Assembly (NCBI RefSeq): GCF_002944315.1 | Contig: NZ_CP024311.1 | Span: forward strand, 1,154,501 to 1,218,500 | Length of the DNA: 64,000 bases | From: Rhizobium sp. NXC24 | Lineage (GTDB): Bacteria > Pseudomonadota > Alphaproteobacteria > Rhizobiales > Rhizobiaceae | Direction of reading: 5' to 3' | Part shown: in pieces, positions 18,030-27,762 of the stretch | Numbering within the stretch: the first letter of the stretch is position 1 | Layout: each line of letters begins with the position of its first letter | The notes under the pieces: generated by a model | What the model saw: the letters and a program-made list of their open reading frames with translations, nothing else | What the model was told of the DNA's origin: nothing | The model's database searches: none | Program-made: the position numbers and the translations under genes

Positions 18030-20990
18030 ATGACGATGACGGAAAGCGATTTTCTGCAGGATGTTCCGCCCGGGCGGCTTCGCCCGCTCAACCAGACGGA
18101 GCTGAAAGCGACGCTCGCCGACCTCAAAGATATCGCCACATCGGAACCTGCCATCGCCGCTCTTCTCGGGAGTGACAGCCCGTTGCGCGACTTCATCTTC
18201 GCCGCGTTGACGCTCTCGCCCCATCTCCGCGAAATGGCCAATCTCGACCCGGCGCTCCTCGTCGCAGCCATCAGCAAGCCGTTGTCGCCGCAGATCGAGG
18301 TCCTGGTAGCCGAGGCTCGCCGCGCCTGGCTGCCGGCGCAAGATGGCGCACCGTCGCCTTCGGAATCCGAGGTCATGAGCCGCCTGCGCATCGCCAAACG
18401 CCGCGCCTCATTCCTGATCGCGCTCGCCGATCTCGCCCGCATTTTCGACGGAAGAACGACGACGCGCTGGCTGAGCGCCCTTGCCGAGGCCTCGATTTCG
18501 GCAGCGATCGATCATTTGCTCTTATCGTCGCACGAGGTCGGCAAGATCGCGGTTCGCGATCCTTCCACGCCGAGCCGTGGCTCCGGCCTCATCGTGCTCG
18601 GCATGGGCAAGCTCGGCGCCGAAGAGCTGAATTATTCCTCCGATATAGACCTCGTTATTTTCTTCGACGAAATGGCGGGTGTCGTTGCCAATCCCGACGA
18701 TGCGATCGACATTTTCCCGCGGCTGATGCGCCGCCTGGTGCGTATCCTGCAGGAGCGCACTGCCGACGGCTACGTCTTTCGCACCGATCTCCGCCTGCGT
18801 CCCGATCCGGGGTCTACGCCGCTTGCCATTCCCGTCGATGCGGCGATGATCTACTACGAGGGCAGGGGACAGAACTGGGAGCGCGCCGCCTTCATCAAGG
18901 CGCGTGCCGTCGGCGGCGACATTGCCGCCGGCCAGGCCTTCATCCACGACCTCGTGCCCTTCGTCTTCCGCAAATATCTCGATTACGCGGCGATATCGGA
19001 CATCCACTCCATCAAGCGGCAGATCCATGCGCACAAGGGTCATGGGGCGATTGCCGTCAAGGGTCACAATGTCAAGCTTGGCCGCGGCGGCATCCGCGAG
19101 ATCGAGTTCTTCGTGCAGACGCAGCAGTTGATCGCCGGCGGCCGCATGCCGGCACTGCGCTGCCGCGCCACCGAGGAAACATTGGGGGAACTGACCAGGG
19201 CGAAATGGATAGATGCGGAAACGCGCGACGAACTGACGGAAGCCTATTGGTTTCTGCGCGATGTCGAGCATCGCATCCAGATGGTGCGCGACGAGCAGAC
19301 GCATCTGCTTCCCGAAACGGATGTCGAGTTGAAGCGTATCGCCTTCATGATGGGCTTTTCCGATCTGTCCGGCTTTTCCGAGGCGCTGGTTGCCACGCTA
19401 AAGACGGTGGAGCGGCGCTATGCCCGTCTATTCGAGCAGGAGACCAAGCTTTCGACCGAAACCGGCAACCTCGTGTTCACCGGTCAGGGCGACGATCCCG
19501 ATACGCTGAAGACGTTGCGCCGCCTCGGCTTCGAGCGCTCCTCCGATATCTCCCATGTCATCCGGACATGGCACTATGGCCGCTATCGCGCCACGCAATC
19601 GGTCGAGGCGCGCGAGCGATTGACTGAATTGACGCCGGAATTGCTGCGCGTGTTCGGTGAGAGCAAGCGGGCAGATGAGGCGCTGCTGCGTTTCGACAGT
19701 TTCATCTCCGGCCTGCCGGCAGGCATCCAGCTTTTCTCGCTGCTCAGCACAAATCCGGCGCTGCTTTCGCTCATCGTCAATATCATGTCGTCGGCGCCGC
19801 GGCTTGCCGAAATCATCGCCGCCAAGCCGCATGTCTTCGATGGCATGTTGGACCCCGGCCTGATGGCGGAGCTGCCGACGCGCGACTATCTGGCCGAGCG
19901 GATCAAAAGCTTTCTGGCGCCTGCGGTACACTACGAGGAGGTGCTGGACCGGCTGCGCATCTTCGCCTCGGAGCAGCGCTTCCTGATTGGCATCCGTCTC
20001 CTGACAGGCGCGATCGCTGGCACCATGGCCGCCCGTGCCTTCACCTATCTTGCCGATCTGATCGTGGAAGCGGCATTGAACGCGGTGATGAAGGAAATCC
20101 AGGCGGCCCATGGCGATTATCCAGGCGGTCGCGTTGCCATCGTCGGCATGGGCAAGCTCGGCAGTTTCGAGCTCACCGCGGGTTCAGACATCGATATCAT
20201 CCTGCTTTACGACTATGACGATGAAGCCGGCGAATCCACCGGGCCGAAGCCGCTCGATGCGACGCGCTATTTCACCCGCATCACCCAACGGCTGATGGCT
20301 GCGCTCTCCGCGCCGACGGCGGAGGGCGTGCTCTATGAAGTCGACATGCGCCTGCGTCCGTCCGGCAACAAGGGCCCGGTCGCGACGCGCATCAATTCCT
20401 TCGAGAAATATCAGCGCGGAGAGGCCTGGACCTGGGAGCATATGGCGCTCTCCCGTGCGCGCCTGATCTGCGGCGACGCGGATCTCGTGCTGAATGCGGA
20501 GCGGATCATCGGCGAGGTGCTTTCGGCAAGGCGCGATGTTCCCAAGATCGCCAAGGATGTCGCCGAGATGCGGGGGCTGATCGAACAGGAAAAGCCGCCC
20601 GTGAGCATCTGGCACCTGAAGCTCATACCCGGCGGCCTGATCGATATCGAATTCATCGCGCAATATCTGCGGCTGATCGCACCCGCCCGGGGCGTCGGGA
20701 TCGACGCCAATGGCCTCAGCACCGGCGAGGCGCTAAAGCTGCTGGGCGGCAGCCTGATGGACCGCAACGATCTCGACCTCTGCCTGGAGGCGTTGCATCT
20801 TTATACTGAATTGTCGCAGTTGATCCGGCTTTGTGTCGATGGACCGTTCGATCCGGACAAGGCGCCTTCCGGCCTGATCGAGCTGGTTTGCCGCGCTGGC
20901 GATTGCCCCGACATCAAGACGCTGGAAGCGGAACTGAAGCGACTTTCGAAAGCGGTGCGGAAAGTCTTCCAGTCGGTAGTGAGAGCCTAA
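18030..20990 (+). CDS. glnE: bifunctional glutamine synthetase adenylyltransferase/deadenylase, 986 aa
   Basis: GlnE adds and removes AMP on glutamine synthetase in response to PII and glutamine. Two nucleotidyltransferase domains are visible: the N-terminal one with YSSDIDLVIFF near residue 203 (deadenylase) and the C-terminal one with AGSDIDIILLYDYD near 718 (adenylylase). Each is followed by a helical domain. Length is typical. The start is preceded by a very strong AGGAGGAG site. It ends against a repeat element that separates it from the convergent PleC-like kinase gene. Confidence 0.96.
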   Translation: MTMTESDFLQDVPPGRLRPLNQTELKATLADLKDIATSEPAIAALLGSDSPLRDFIFAALTLSPHLREMANLDPALLVAAISKPLSPQIEVLVAEARRAWLPAQDGAPSPSESEVMSRLRIAKRRASFLIALADLARIFDGRTTTRWLSALAEASISAAIDHLLLSSHEVGKIAVRDPSTPSRGSGLIVLGMGKLGAEELNYSSDIDLVIFFDEMAGVVANPDDAIDIFPRLMRRLVRILQERTADGYVFRTDLRLRPDPGSTPLAIPVDAAMIYYEGRGQNWERAAFIKARAVGGDIAAGQAFIHDLVPFVFRKYLDYAAISDIHSIKRQIHAHKGHGAIAVKGHNVKLGRGGIREIEFFVQTQQLIAGGRMPALRCRATEETLGELTRAKWIDAETRDELTEAYWFLRDVEHRIQMVRDEQTHLLPETDVELKRIAFMMGFSDLSGFSEALVATLKTVERRYARLFEQETKLSTETGNLVFTGQGDDPDTLKTLRRLGFERSSDISHVIRTWHYGRYRATQSVEARERLTELTPELLRVFGESKRADEALLRFDSFISGLPAGIQLFSLLSTNPALLSLIVNIMSSAPRLAEIIAAKPHVFDGMLDPGLMAELPTRDYLAERIKSFLAPAVHYEEVLDRLRIFASEQRFLIGIRLLTGAIAGTMAARAFTYLADLIVEAALNAVMKEIQAAHGDYPGGRVAIVGMGKLGSFELTAGSDIDIILLYDYDDEAGESTGPKPLDATRYFTRITQRLMAALSAPTAEGVLYEVDMRLRPSGNKGPVATRINSFEKYQRGEAWTWEHMALSRARLICGDADLVLNAERIIGEVLSARRDVPKIAKDVAEMRGLIEQEKPPVSIWHLKLIPGGLIDIEFIAQYLRLIAPARGVGIDANGLSTGEALKLLGGSLMDRNDLDLCLEALHLYTELSQLIRLCVDGPFDPDKAPSGLIELVCRAGDCPDIKTLEAELKRLSKAVRKVFQSVVRA

Positions 20991-20991
20991 A

Positions 20992-21058
20992 GCATGTCGC
21001 GCAAAAGCGCGCAGCGGTTTTGCGCTAACGACATGCGCAAAATCAACGCTTAAAGCGC
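20992..21058. repeat. palindromic intergenic repeat, copy 1
   Basis: GCATGTCG..GCAAAA pairs imperfectly with TTTTGCG..CGACATGC around the loop GCGCGCAGCGG, followed by a GCGCAAAATCAACG..TAAAGCGC tail. The same loop and tail pattern occurs with different stem sequences at 50827-50925, and in reverse at 33334-33357. Confidence 0.6.
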
Positions 21059-21094
21059 AAGGAGTGAATCCCAGAGATCGCGATGCGCTTTAGC

Positions 21095-23410
21095 TCAGCC
21101 GTGATCGGGAATGCGAATGGCAATCAAGGTGCCGATGCCTTCGCGTGAGCGGATGCGCATGCGGCCGTGATGCAGTGTCGTCAGCGACCGGGAAATGGCG
21201 AGGCCAAGGCCCGAGCCTCCCTTGCTCTTGGCATATTGGTTCTGCACTTGCTCGAACGGCTGACCGATCTTGCTCAGCGCCGACTTCGGGATGCCGATGC
21301 CGGTGTCGGCGATCGTTAACATCACCGCGTCCCCGACCTTGCGCGTGCGCACCGCGATGCGGCCGCCGTCATTGGTGAACTTGACGGCATTGGAAAGAAG
21401 ATTGAGCAGGATTTGCTTCATGGCGCGGCGATCTGCCGTCAGCTTGATGCCGGAGGAGATACGCTGTTCGACAAGGATGTTTTTGTAGGCAGCCGGAATG
21501 GAGGTGAAGCGCAGGCACTCCTCGATCAACGGCGCAAGATCGATCCGCTCGCAGGAGAGCTTGAGGTGCCCCGCCTCGATCTTCGACATGTCGAGAATGT
21601 CGTTGATGACGTTCAGCAGATGCTTGCCGCTGTCGTGGATATCCTTGGCATATTCATTGTATTTCGCCGAGCCCAGCGGACCGAACATCTGATCCTGCAG
21701 GATTTCGGAGAAGCCGAGAATGGCGTTGAGCGGCGTGCGCAGTTCGTGCGACATGTTCGCGAGGAATTCCGATTTGGCCTTATTGGCGGCTTCGGCGCGT
21801 TCCTTTTCTGCGAGGTAATTGGTGTTGGCGGTCGAAAGCTCCGCCTTTTGCCGCTCGAGGATCTGTCGCGAGGCGGAAAGATCGTTGATCGTCGCCATCA
21901 ACCGGCGTTCGGAATCGCGCAGGCGCTCCTGGTTGCGCTTCAACTGGGTGATGTCGGTGCCGACGGAAACGAGGCCGCCGTCGCGGGTGCGGCGTTCGTT
22001 GATCTGCAGCCAGCGCTCGTCGGCAAGCTGCACTTCCGTCGTTTGCGAGTGGCTGGAGCGGCCGGGATCGACAATGCGCCGCTCGATGACCGGGCGGGCC
22101 GCGGCTGCGTTGACCACGGCGCGTTCGGTGCCCGGCACCAGCACATTGTCCGGAAGACCGTAAGCTTGCTGGAAATGGGCGTTGCACATGACTAGGCGGT
22201 CGTTCTTGTCCCAAAGCACGAAAGCTTCCGAAGTGCATTCGATCGCATCGGCCAGACGTTGGTCGGCCTCGGCATAGCGCTGCGCCAGCCGATGTTGTTC
22301 GGTGACGTCCATGGCGATGCCGATCATGTGGACATGACCGGAATTGGTGCGGATGACCTGGGCGCGGGCACGCATCCAGACATAATGTCCTTTGGCATGA
22401 CGAATGCGCAGGATCTGATCCACCTGGCCGGCAGTGCCGCGGGTGACCGATCGGGCCAGCACATGCAGGCTGTTATCATCGGGGTGCATCATCCGGGCCG
22501 CGTCGGTGAAGGAGAGCGGCCGGTCGGCGGCCGGCAGGCCGAGCATGTCGTACATCGATCGCGACCAGAAGAATTCGCGGCTGGCGAAATCAAAATCCCA
22601 GAGACCGCAGCGCCCGCGTGACAGCGCGGTCTCGACGCGCAGATTGGACTCGAGGAAGATCTCGTCGGCATCGCGTGCCCGTTTCACCTGGGTGTAATAG
22701 GCATAGAGGATGACGAGCAGGATCGAGGAAATGCCGGCAAAAAGCGTGACATTCAGCGTCAGCTCATCGCGCCAGAGCTTGTCGATCTGCTCCATCGAGG
22801 CGGCCGACAGGACGAAATCGCCCTTGTCTCCGATCAAGGAAATCGCCGCGTAGAAGGGCGCTCCGTCGATCATCGTCTCGATCACGCCGGCATGGTCGCC
22901 GAAACTTCGGATGGCTGACACTTCGGGGAAGAAATCGGAGATGGTCAAGCCGATATAGGCGGAGCCGGCGGCAGACGACCCGAAGACACGGCCGCTCGCC
23001 TGCACGAGAAGGACGAATGCGCCGGTGTCGAGCCGGTCCTGCGGAAGGTAAGTCGCAAGTTTCTTTTCCGCGCCGCTTCGGTCGCCGATCTGGAACAGGC
23101 TGGCATCGTTGGAAAAGGCCGCCGAAGCGGCGGCGATGGAAAGCGATGTCGCCCGGCGCGCAGCCGCGGTCATCCGCCCATGCTCCATCATCATGCCGAA
23201 GAAATGCGACGCGGCGACCACCATCAGAAAGGAGACGATGAGGACGGGAATTACCCGTTTCAGGATATGTTCGGCCTTCGGAAAACGGCGCGAAACCGTT
23301 TCCGCCCGTACGCCCGCTCGATCGGTAACACCGCTATGCCAGGATTTCAGACCGTCGAAATTAACACGCAGCCGCCCATCGGCCGCGGTTGCCCGCCGCA
23401 CGTCCACCAT
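21095..23410 (-). CDS. pleC: PleC-like PAS-domain sensor histidine kinase, 771 aa
   Basis: A membrane segment at about residues 51-73 and a second near 205-225 enclose a periplasmic domain. Two PAS regions follow (about 270-390 and 395-510), then a coiled coil. The HisKA domain has FLANMSHELRTPLNAILGF and the ATPase domain has NLLSNAVKFT and KGGSGLGLAIS. This HisKA sequence is the PleC/DivJ/PdhS class whose partner is the cell-cycle regulator DivK. As I recall, pleC lies beside glnE in S. meliloti, which supports the symbol. A related kinase such as PdhS is the alternative. Confidence 0.72.
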   Translation of the reverse strand: MVDVRRATAADGRLRVNFDGLKSWHSGVTDRAGVRAETVSRRFPKAEHILKRVIPVLIVSFLMVVAASHFFGMMMEHGRMTAAARRATSLSIAAASAAFSNDASLFQIGDRSGAEKKLATYLPQDRLDTGAFVLLVQASGRVFGSSAAGSAYIGLTISDFFPEVSAIRSFGDHAGVIETMIDGAPFYAAISLIGDKGDFVLSAASMEQIDKLWRDELTLNVTLFAGISSILLVILYAYYTQVKRARDADEIFLESNLRVETALSRGRCGLWDFDFASREFFWSRSMYDMLGLPAADRPLSFTDAARMMHPDDNSLHVLARSVTRGTAGQVDQILRIRHAKGHYVWMRARAQVIRTNSGHVHMIGIAMDVTEQHRLAQRYAEADQRLADAIECTSEAFVLWDKNDRLVMCNAHFQQAYGLPDNVLVPGTERAVVNAAAARPVIERRIVDPGRSSHSQTTEVQLADERWLQINERRTRDGGLVSVGTDITQLKRNQERLRDSERRLMATINDLSASRQILERQKAELSTANTNYLAEKERAEAANKAKSEFLANMSHELRTPLNAILGFSEILQDQMFGPLGSAKYNEYAKDIHDSGKHLLNVINDILDMSKIEAGHLKLSCERIDLAPLIEECLRFTSIPAAYKNILVEQRISSGIKLTADRRAMKQILLNLLSNAVKFTNDGGRIAVRTRKVGDAVMLTIADTGIGIPKSALSKIGQPFEQVQNQYAKSKGGSGLGLAISRSLTTLHHGRMRIRSREGIGTLIAIRIPDHG

Positions 23411-23589
23411 CGCTCTAGCCTTGTCCCTCGTGTGATTCGCTGCGCCGCTCGCCCGAATCTGCCTTAATGAATCACTCGTGATTCGCCTTGTCCAGAGGGG
23501 AGGGTAAAACTTTCTTAACCATATGCGATTTCGAGGCTTTTTGCACTCGCAATGGTAAGGCGACGGCGCGCGGGACTCGTTCCGGCTGA

Positions 23590-23617
23590 AAAAAGCGGGC
23601 TCAAATCACCCGCTTTG
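23590..23617 (-). terminator. intrinsic terminator of pepN
   Basis: On the minus strand AAAGCGGG pairs with CCCGCTTT over a nine-base loop, followed by TTTTTTC. It begins 23 bases after the pepN stop. Confidence 0.85.
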
Positions 23618-23639
23618 ATCTCGGACAAGCAAGTGAAAT

Positions 23640-26288
23640 TCACTCCTTGAGGATGCGATCCACAATATCGCGAACATCCGTCGAAAGGTTGGCGGCGCGT
23701 TCGATTTGCATCAGAGCGGAGCGGGCGTGATCGGCACGAACGGGTTCCAGCAAGCGCCAGGAACGCATGGAGGTCAGAATGCGTGCCGCCAACTGAGGGT
23801 TGCGCTGGTCGATATCGAGGATTTGCTCTGCGAGGAAGCGATAGCCGGCTCCATCCGCACGACCGAAGCCGGTCGGATTGGCAAAGGCGAAGGTGCCGAC
23901 GAGAGCGCGCATGCGGTTGGGATTGGTGCGCTTGAAAAGCGGCGTTTCCATCAGGCCCTGGATGCGCTCCAAGGTCGCCGCGCCCGGAATAGCCGCCTGG
24001 ATGGCGAACCATTTGTCGATGACCAGCGCGTTTCCGGTGAAGCGATCATGGAAGGTCTCGAGCGCCGCCTTGGCCTCCGCCGTCTCCGGAAACCGGTGGG
24101 CGAGGATCGTCAGGGCGGCACTGAGATCGGTCATGTTGTTCGCCGCATCAAAGGCCGCTTTGGCGCGAGCCGGCGCATTGTCCGACTGCGACAGATAGGT
24201 GAGCGCGGCATTCCGCAATGCTCTGCGTCCGGCGCTTGCGGCATCCGGGCTGAAGGGTCCCGGTGTCTGCATGTTGTCATAGAGTGAAGCGAAGATTTCT
24301 TTTCCGGCTTCGGCGACCAGCGCGAGGATCGCCTGACGGCCGGTATGGATTGCGTCCGGATCGTTATTGCCGCCAAGTTCGCGGGCAATGTCGGCTTCGC
24401 TCGGCAAAGCCAGCGCCTGAGCGCGGAAGGCTGGCTCCAGGCTCTCGTCGCTTGCCGCCGCCAGAAGCGCATCGATGAATGCGGCGTCGCAAGTGACAGG
24501 GATGCCTTGGCGTGTATCGCGGGCGGCCTGCAGCAGGTTCGGCAGGCCAAGGTCGATCAGCGCCTGCCAGCGTGCGAAATGGTCGGTTTCATAATGAGCG
24601 ATCAGCGCCAAGTCCTTGGCGCTCTGGCTGAATTGCAGATTGATCGGTGTCGAGAAGCTGCGGTTCAACGACAGCACCGGCCGCGAGGGAATGCCGTGGA
24701 AGACTGCCGTCTGCGCCCGCGTAGTCAGGTGCAGGACGTCGTCGGTCAGTTCCGCTCCGGTCACCGATGTCGGCGTCAACAACGTCCCATCCGCGGCGAA
24801 AAGCGCCGTGCGCAGCGGGATATGCATGGGTTCCTTGTTCGGCTGGCCGGGAGTGGCCGGCACCATCTGTTCAAGCGACAGTGCGAAGGTCTTGGCGCCG
24901 GCGTCGTAGGTGCCGGAGGCGGTTACCAGCGGCGTGCCGGCCTGATGGTACCAGAGCGAGAACTGCGTCAGGTCGCGGCCGCTCGCATCTTCGAAACATT
25001 TGATGAAATCCTCGATCGTCACCGCCTGGCCGTCGTGACGGTCGAAATAGAGGTCCATTCCCTTCTTGAACAGATCGCGGCCGAGGAGGGTGGCGATCAT
25101 GCGGGTGACTTCGCTGCCCTTCTCGTAGACTGTCGTCGTGTAGAAGTTGTTGATCTCACGATATTTGGTCGGGCGAACCGGATGGGCAAGCGGGCCGCTG
25201 TCCTCCGGAAACTGCTCCGATTTCAGATGACGGACTTCGGCGATGCGCTTGACCGGCCGCGAGCGCTGATCGGCGGAATATTCGTGATCGCGATAGACCG
25301 TCAGGCCTTCCTTGAGGCAGAGCTGGAACCAGTCGCGGCAGGTGATGCGATTGCCGGTCCAATTGTGGAAATATTCATGCGCGATGATCGCCTCGATATT
25401 GGCATAGTCGGCATCGGTGGCGATTTCCGGATCGGCCAGCACGTATTTGTCGTTGAAGACGTTGAGGCCCTTGTTCTCCATCGCCCCCATGTTGAAATCG
25501 GAGACGGCGACGATCATGAAAATGTCGAGATCGTATTCGCGACCGAACCGCTCCTCATCCCATTTCATCGAGCGCTTCAGCGCATCCATGGCATAGGCCG
25601 CGCGTGGCTCTTTGCCATGCTCGACATAGATCTTCAGCGCCACTTCACGGCCGGACATCGTGACGAACGTATCCTCGACCACGCCGAGATCGCCGGCGAC
25701 AAGTGCGAAGAGATAGCTGGGCTTCGGATGCGGATCAAACCAGGCGGCGAAATGCTTGCCTTCGCCATAACCGGCCCCGCCGAGAAAATTGCCGTTCGAC
25801 AACAGCAGCGGATTGGCCGCTTTATCCGCGATGATGTTGACCGTATAGGGAGCAAGTACGTCGGGGCGATCCGGGAAATAGGTGATGCGGCGGAAGCCCT
25901 CGGCCTCGCATTGGGTGCAATAGATGCCGCCTGTGCGGTAAAGTCCCATCAACTGCGTGTTGGCTTCGGGGTTGATGACCGTCGTGATCGTCAGCTCGAA
26001 AGGCACGCTTTCCGGCAGGTCGCGGACAGTCAGGCTTTCCGCCGTCGCCTCGAATTGCCCGGCCGGAACTTCGATCTGGTCGAGCAGCAGTCCCGAAAGG
26101 GTGAGCTCGTCGCCGTCGAGCACTAGCGGCGCCTTGGTGTCGGTGCCCTCGCGGCGATGAAAGATCAGCCGCGCTTCGACCTTGGTTTCGGTCGGGTGTA
26201 GATCGAAGGTGAGGTCCACGCGTTCCAGAACGAAGTCGGTGGGACGGTAATCTGCCAGATGGACGATCTGGCCGGTGTCTGTTCGCAT
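23640..26288 (-). CDS. pepN: aminopeptidase N (M1 zinc metallopeptidase), 882 aa
   Basis: PepN is a cytosolic enzyme removing N-terminal residues from peptides. The substrate motif GAMENKGLNVF and the zinc site H304-E-Y-F-H308, with the second Glu in LKEGLTVYRD, are intact. The C-terminal half is the all-helical domain of the E. coli-type PepN. Length is near the family's usual 870-885. Monocistronic, with its own terminator. Confidence 0.96.
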   Translation of the reverse strand: MRTDTGQIVHLADYRPTDFVLERVDLTFDLHPTETKVEARLIFHRREGTDTKAPLVLDGDELTLSGLLLDQIEVPAGQFEATAESLTVRDLPESVPFELTITTVINPEANTQLMGLYRTGGIYCTQCEAEGFRRITYFPDRPDVLAPYTVNIIADKAANPLLLSNGNFLGGAGYGEGKHFAAWFDPHPKPSYLFALVAGDLGVVEDTFVTMSGREVALKIYVEHGKEPRAAYAMDALKRSMKWDEERFGREYDLDIFMIVAVSDFNMGAMENKGLNVFNDKYVLADPEIATDADYANIEAIIAHEYFHNWTGNRITCRDWFQLCLKEGLTVYRDHEYSADQRSRPVKRIAEVRHLKSEQFPEDSGPLAHPVRPTKYREINNFYTTTVYEKGSEVTRMIATLLGRDLFKKGMDLYFDRHDGQAVTIEDFIKCFEDASGRDLTQFSLWYHQAGTPLVTASGTYDAGAKTFALSLEQMVPATPGQPNKEPMHIPLRTALFAADGTLLTPTSVTGAELTDDVLHLTTRAQTAVFHGIPSRPVLSLNRSFSTPINLQFSQSAKDLALIAHYETDHFARWQALIDLGLPNLLQAARDTRQGIPVTCDAAFIDALLAAASDESLEPAFRAQALALPSEADIARELGGNNDPDAIHTGRQAILALVAEAGKEIFASLYDNMQTPGPFSPDAASAGRRALRNAALTYLSQSDNAPARAKAAFDAANNMTDLSAALTILAHRFPETAEAKAALETFHDRFTGNALVIDKWFAIQAAIPGAATLERIQGLMETPLFKRTNPNRMRALVGTFAFANPTGFGRADGAGYRFLAEQILDIDQRNPQLAARILTSMRSWRLLEPVRADHARSALMQIERAANLSTDVRDIVDRILKE

Positions 26289-26461
26289 GGTCTATCCTGA
26301 TCAGGCTCATACTGCGGCGGGCGGCGTTGATCCGAAGCAGCGCTTCGGAGGCAAATCCGCGCGCATCATTACATCGAAATCTGAACCAAAGTTAAAGTCA
26401 TATCACCGCGCCACTACGATTTGTGATGGCGAGGGAAGTATTTGATCAGGAAGGCCACATC

Positions 26462-27571
26462 TCATTTCAGATTGAAGGCCGCCTTGATCGCATCGTCGGC
26501 TTCCGTTTGCTGCACGACGACACCATACCATCCAAGTCCATCATAGTCTTCATAGCCGAGGGTCTTTGCGTAAGCGACGATGGCGCCATTATTGTCGTAA
26601 TAGCTGCCCCGCGTCATGCCCTCGGGATTGGCGAGCGCGAAATGCGAGAACATCAATTTCGGATCGCTGCAGGCGATGACGCGTTTCTTGCCGTCGAGCA
26701 GCATCACCACGGTCTTTTCGGCGACCTGTGGCGGTAGGTTGGCCTCCTTGTCGACAATCGCCTGTCCCTGGTTCTGCCAGTCGAAATAGACGCCCAGCGT
26801 GCCGATCTGTCGGCCATCTGTTCGTCCGCCTTCCCGAATGCCGGTAGCGTAGACGAGCACATTGCGCCGGTCGTGCAACTCGCTGGGTTTGACTTCGTCG
26901 ACGATATAGTCGTCACCCGATTGGCAGGCGACGGCTGCCCTGAACCAGGGATCCGCGGCGAGATTGGCGCCCGCGAGCTTGCGCTGGTAGGCGGGATTGG
27001 CCGAGGCGATGACCTGTCCCTTCATGTCGGTCACGACCAGATCGAGATAGACCGTATAGAAGCGGTTGATGACGCCCAGACGTTCGGCGGCGAAGGCCAG
27101 GCGTTGCGGCTGCGGGTCCTGAAGCGCCTCCCACAGCGCAGTGTCGGTCGCCCACCAGCGGACGTCGGCGGTGCGCTCGAAGAGATTGCGGACGATGAGC
27201 TGCACCAGCGTCTGGGCAAGATCGGTCAACCGAACGCCTTCCATCTCCCCGACCAGCGCTTCGGCCATGCCGCGGGTGACACCGATACGGCCGAGAACGT
27301 TATCTTCAAATTTACTCGCGATGTCGGTTGCGATCTGCGCCAGGCGCTGAACCTCGTTGGCGACCACCGCGAAGCCCTTGCCGGTTTCGCCGGCGCGGGC
27401 CGCCTCGATAAGCGCGTTGATCGCAAGAAGCTTGATCTGCTTGACGACATTGGTGTTGTCGGTGCTGAAGCGCTCCAGATCCTTGCCGATGCCTTCGGTG
27501 ACGACCCGCATCGAGCGCGGTGTTACCGCACGCTGCTCAGGGCGCCGCTCCATCGATTGGGCTGCTGTCAT
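26462..27571 (-). CDS. soluble chemoreceptor-like protein with C-terminal Cache-type domain, 369 aa
   Basis: The N-terminal 80 residues contain the highly conserved tip of the methyl-accepting signalling hairpin ([17 protein letters not shown], then [15 protein letters not shown], residues about 46-77), which contacts CheW and CheA in receptors. A helical linker follows, then a domain with [25 protein letters not shown] and GTLGVYFDW, typical of Cache sensor domains. There is no membrane segment, so the protein should be cytosolic. The order is the reverse of standard receptors. ATG 27571 has a GAGG site; the frame is open 23 codons further upstream. Confidence 0.8.
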   Translation of the reverse strand: MTAAQSMERRPEQRAVTPRSMRVVTEGIGKDLERFSTDNTNVVKQIKLLAINALIEAARAGETGKGFAVVANEVQRLAQIATDIASKFEDNVLGRIGVTRGMAEALVGEMEGVRLTDLAQTLVQLIVRNLFERTADVRWWATDTALWEALQDPQPQRLAFAAERLGVINRFYTVYLDLVVTDMKGQVIASANPAYQRKLAGANLAADPWFRAAVACQSGDDYIVDEVKPSELHDRRNVLVYATGIREGGRTDGRQIGTLGVYFDWQNQGQAIVDKEANLPPQVAEKTVVMLLDGKKRVIACSDPKLMFSHFALANPEGMTRGSYYDNNGAIVAYAKTLGYEDYDGLGWYGVVVQQTEADDAIKAAFNLK

Positions 27572-27762
27572 CGAATGAAAACCTCGGAAATAGTAAAGGC
27601 TGAAGTAGGCGTTTGAAAATACATGCCGCGCCGCAGGCATTATTGACTGCGGTGAAATTAAATTGAAGTGCTTATGGTTTTTAAAAGGTTAATGCGGCCG
27701 TCAGTTCGGAAACTATACCGTTTTTAGCCCAAAAAAGGTCCCGACGGGCGGCTTCAACGCGG

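Noticed and set aside
24345..26126. 593-codon open frame on the plus strand
   Set aside because: It lies entirely opposite pepN, which has complete catalytic motifs; the protein is Arg/His/Val-rich low-quality sequence, typical of an antisense shadow in high-GC DNA.
26289..26461. possible small gene between pepN and the receptor-like gene
   Set aside because: No frame with ribosome-binding site and coding composition; probably only promoter and 3' end sequence.
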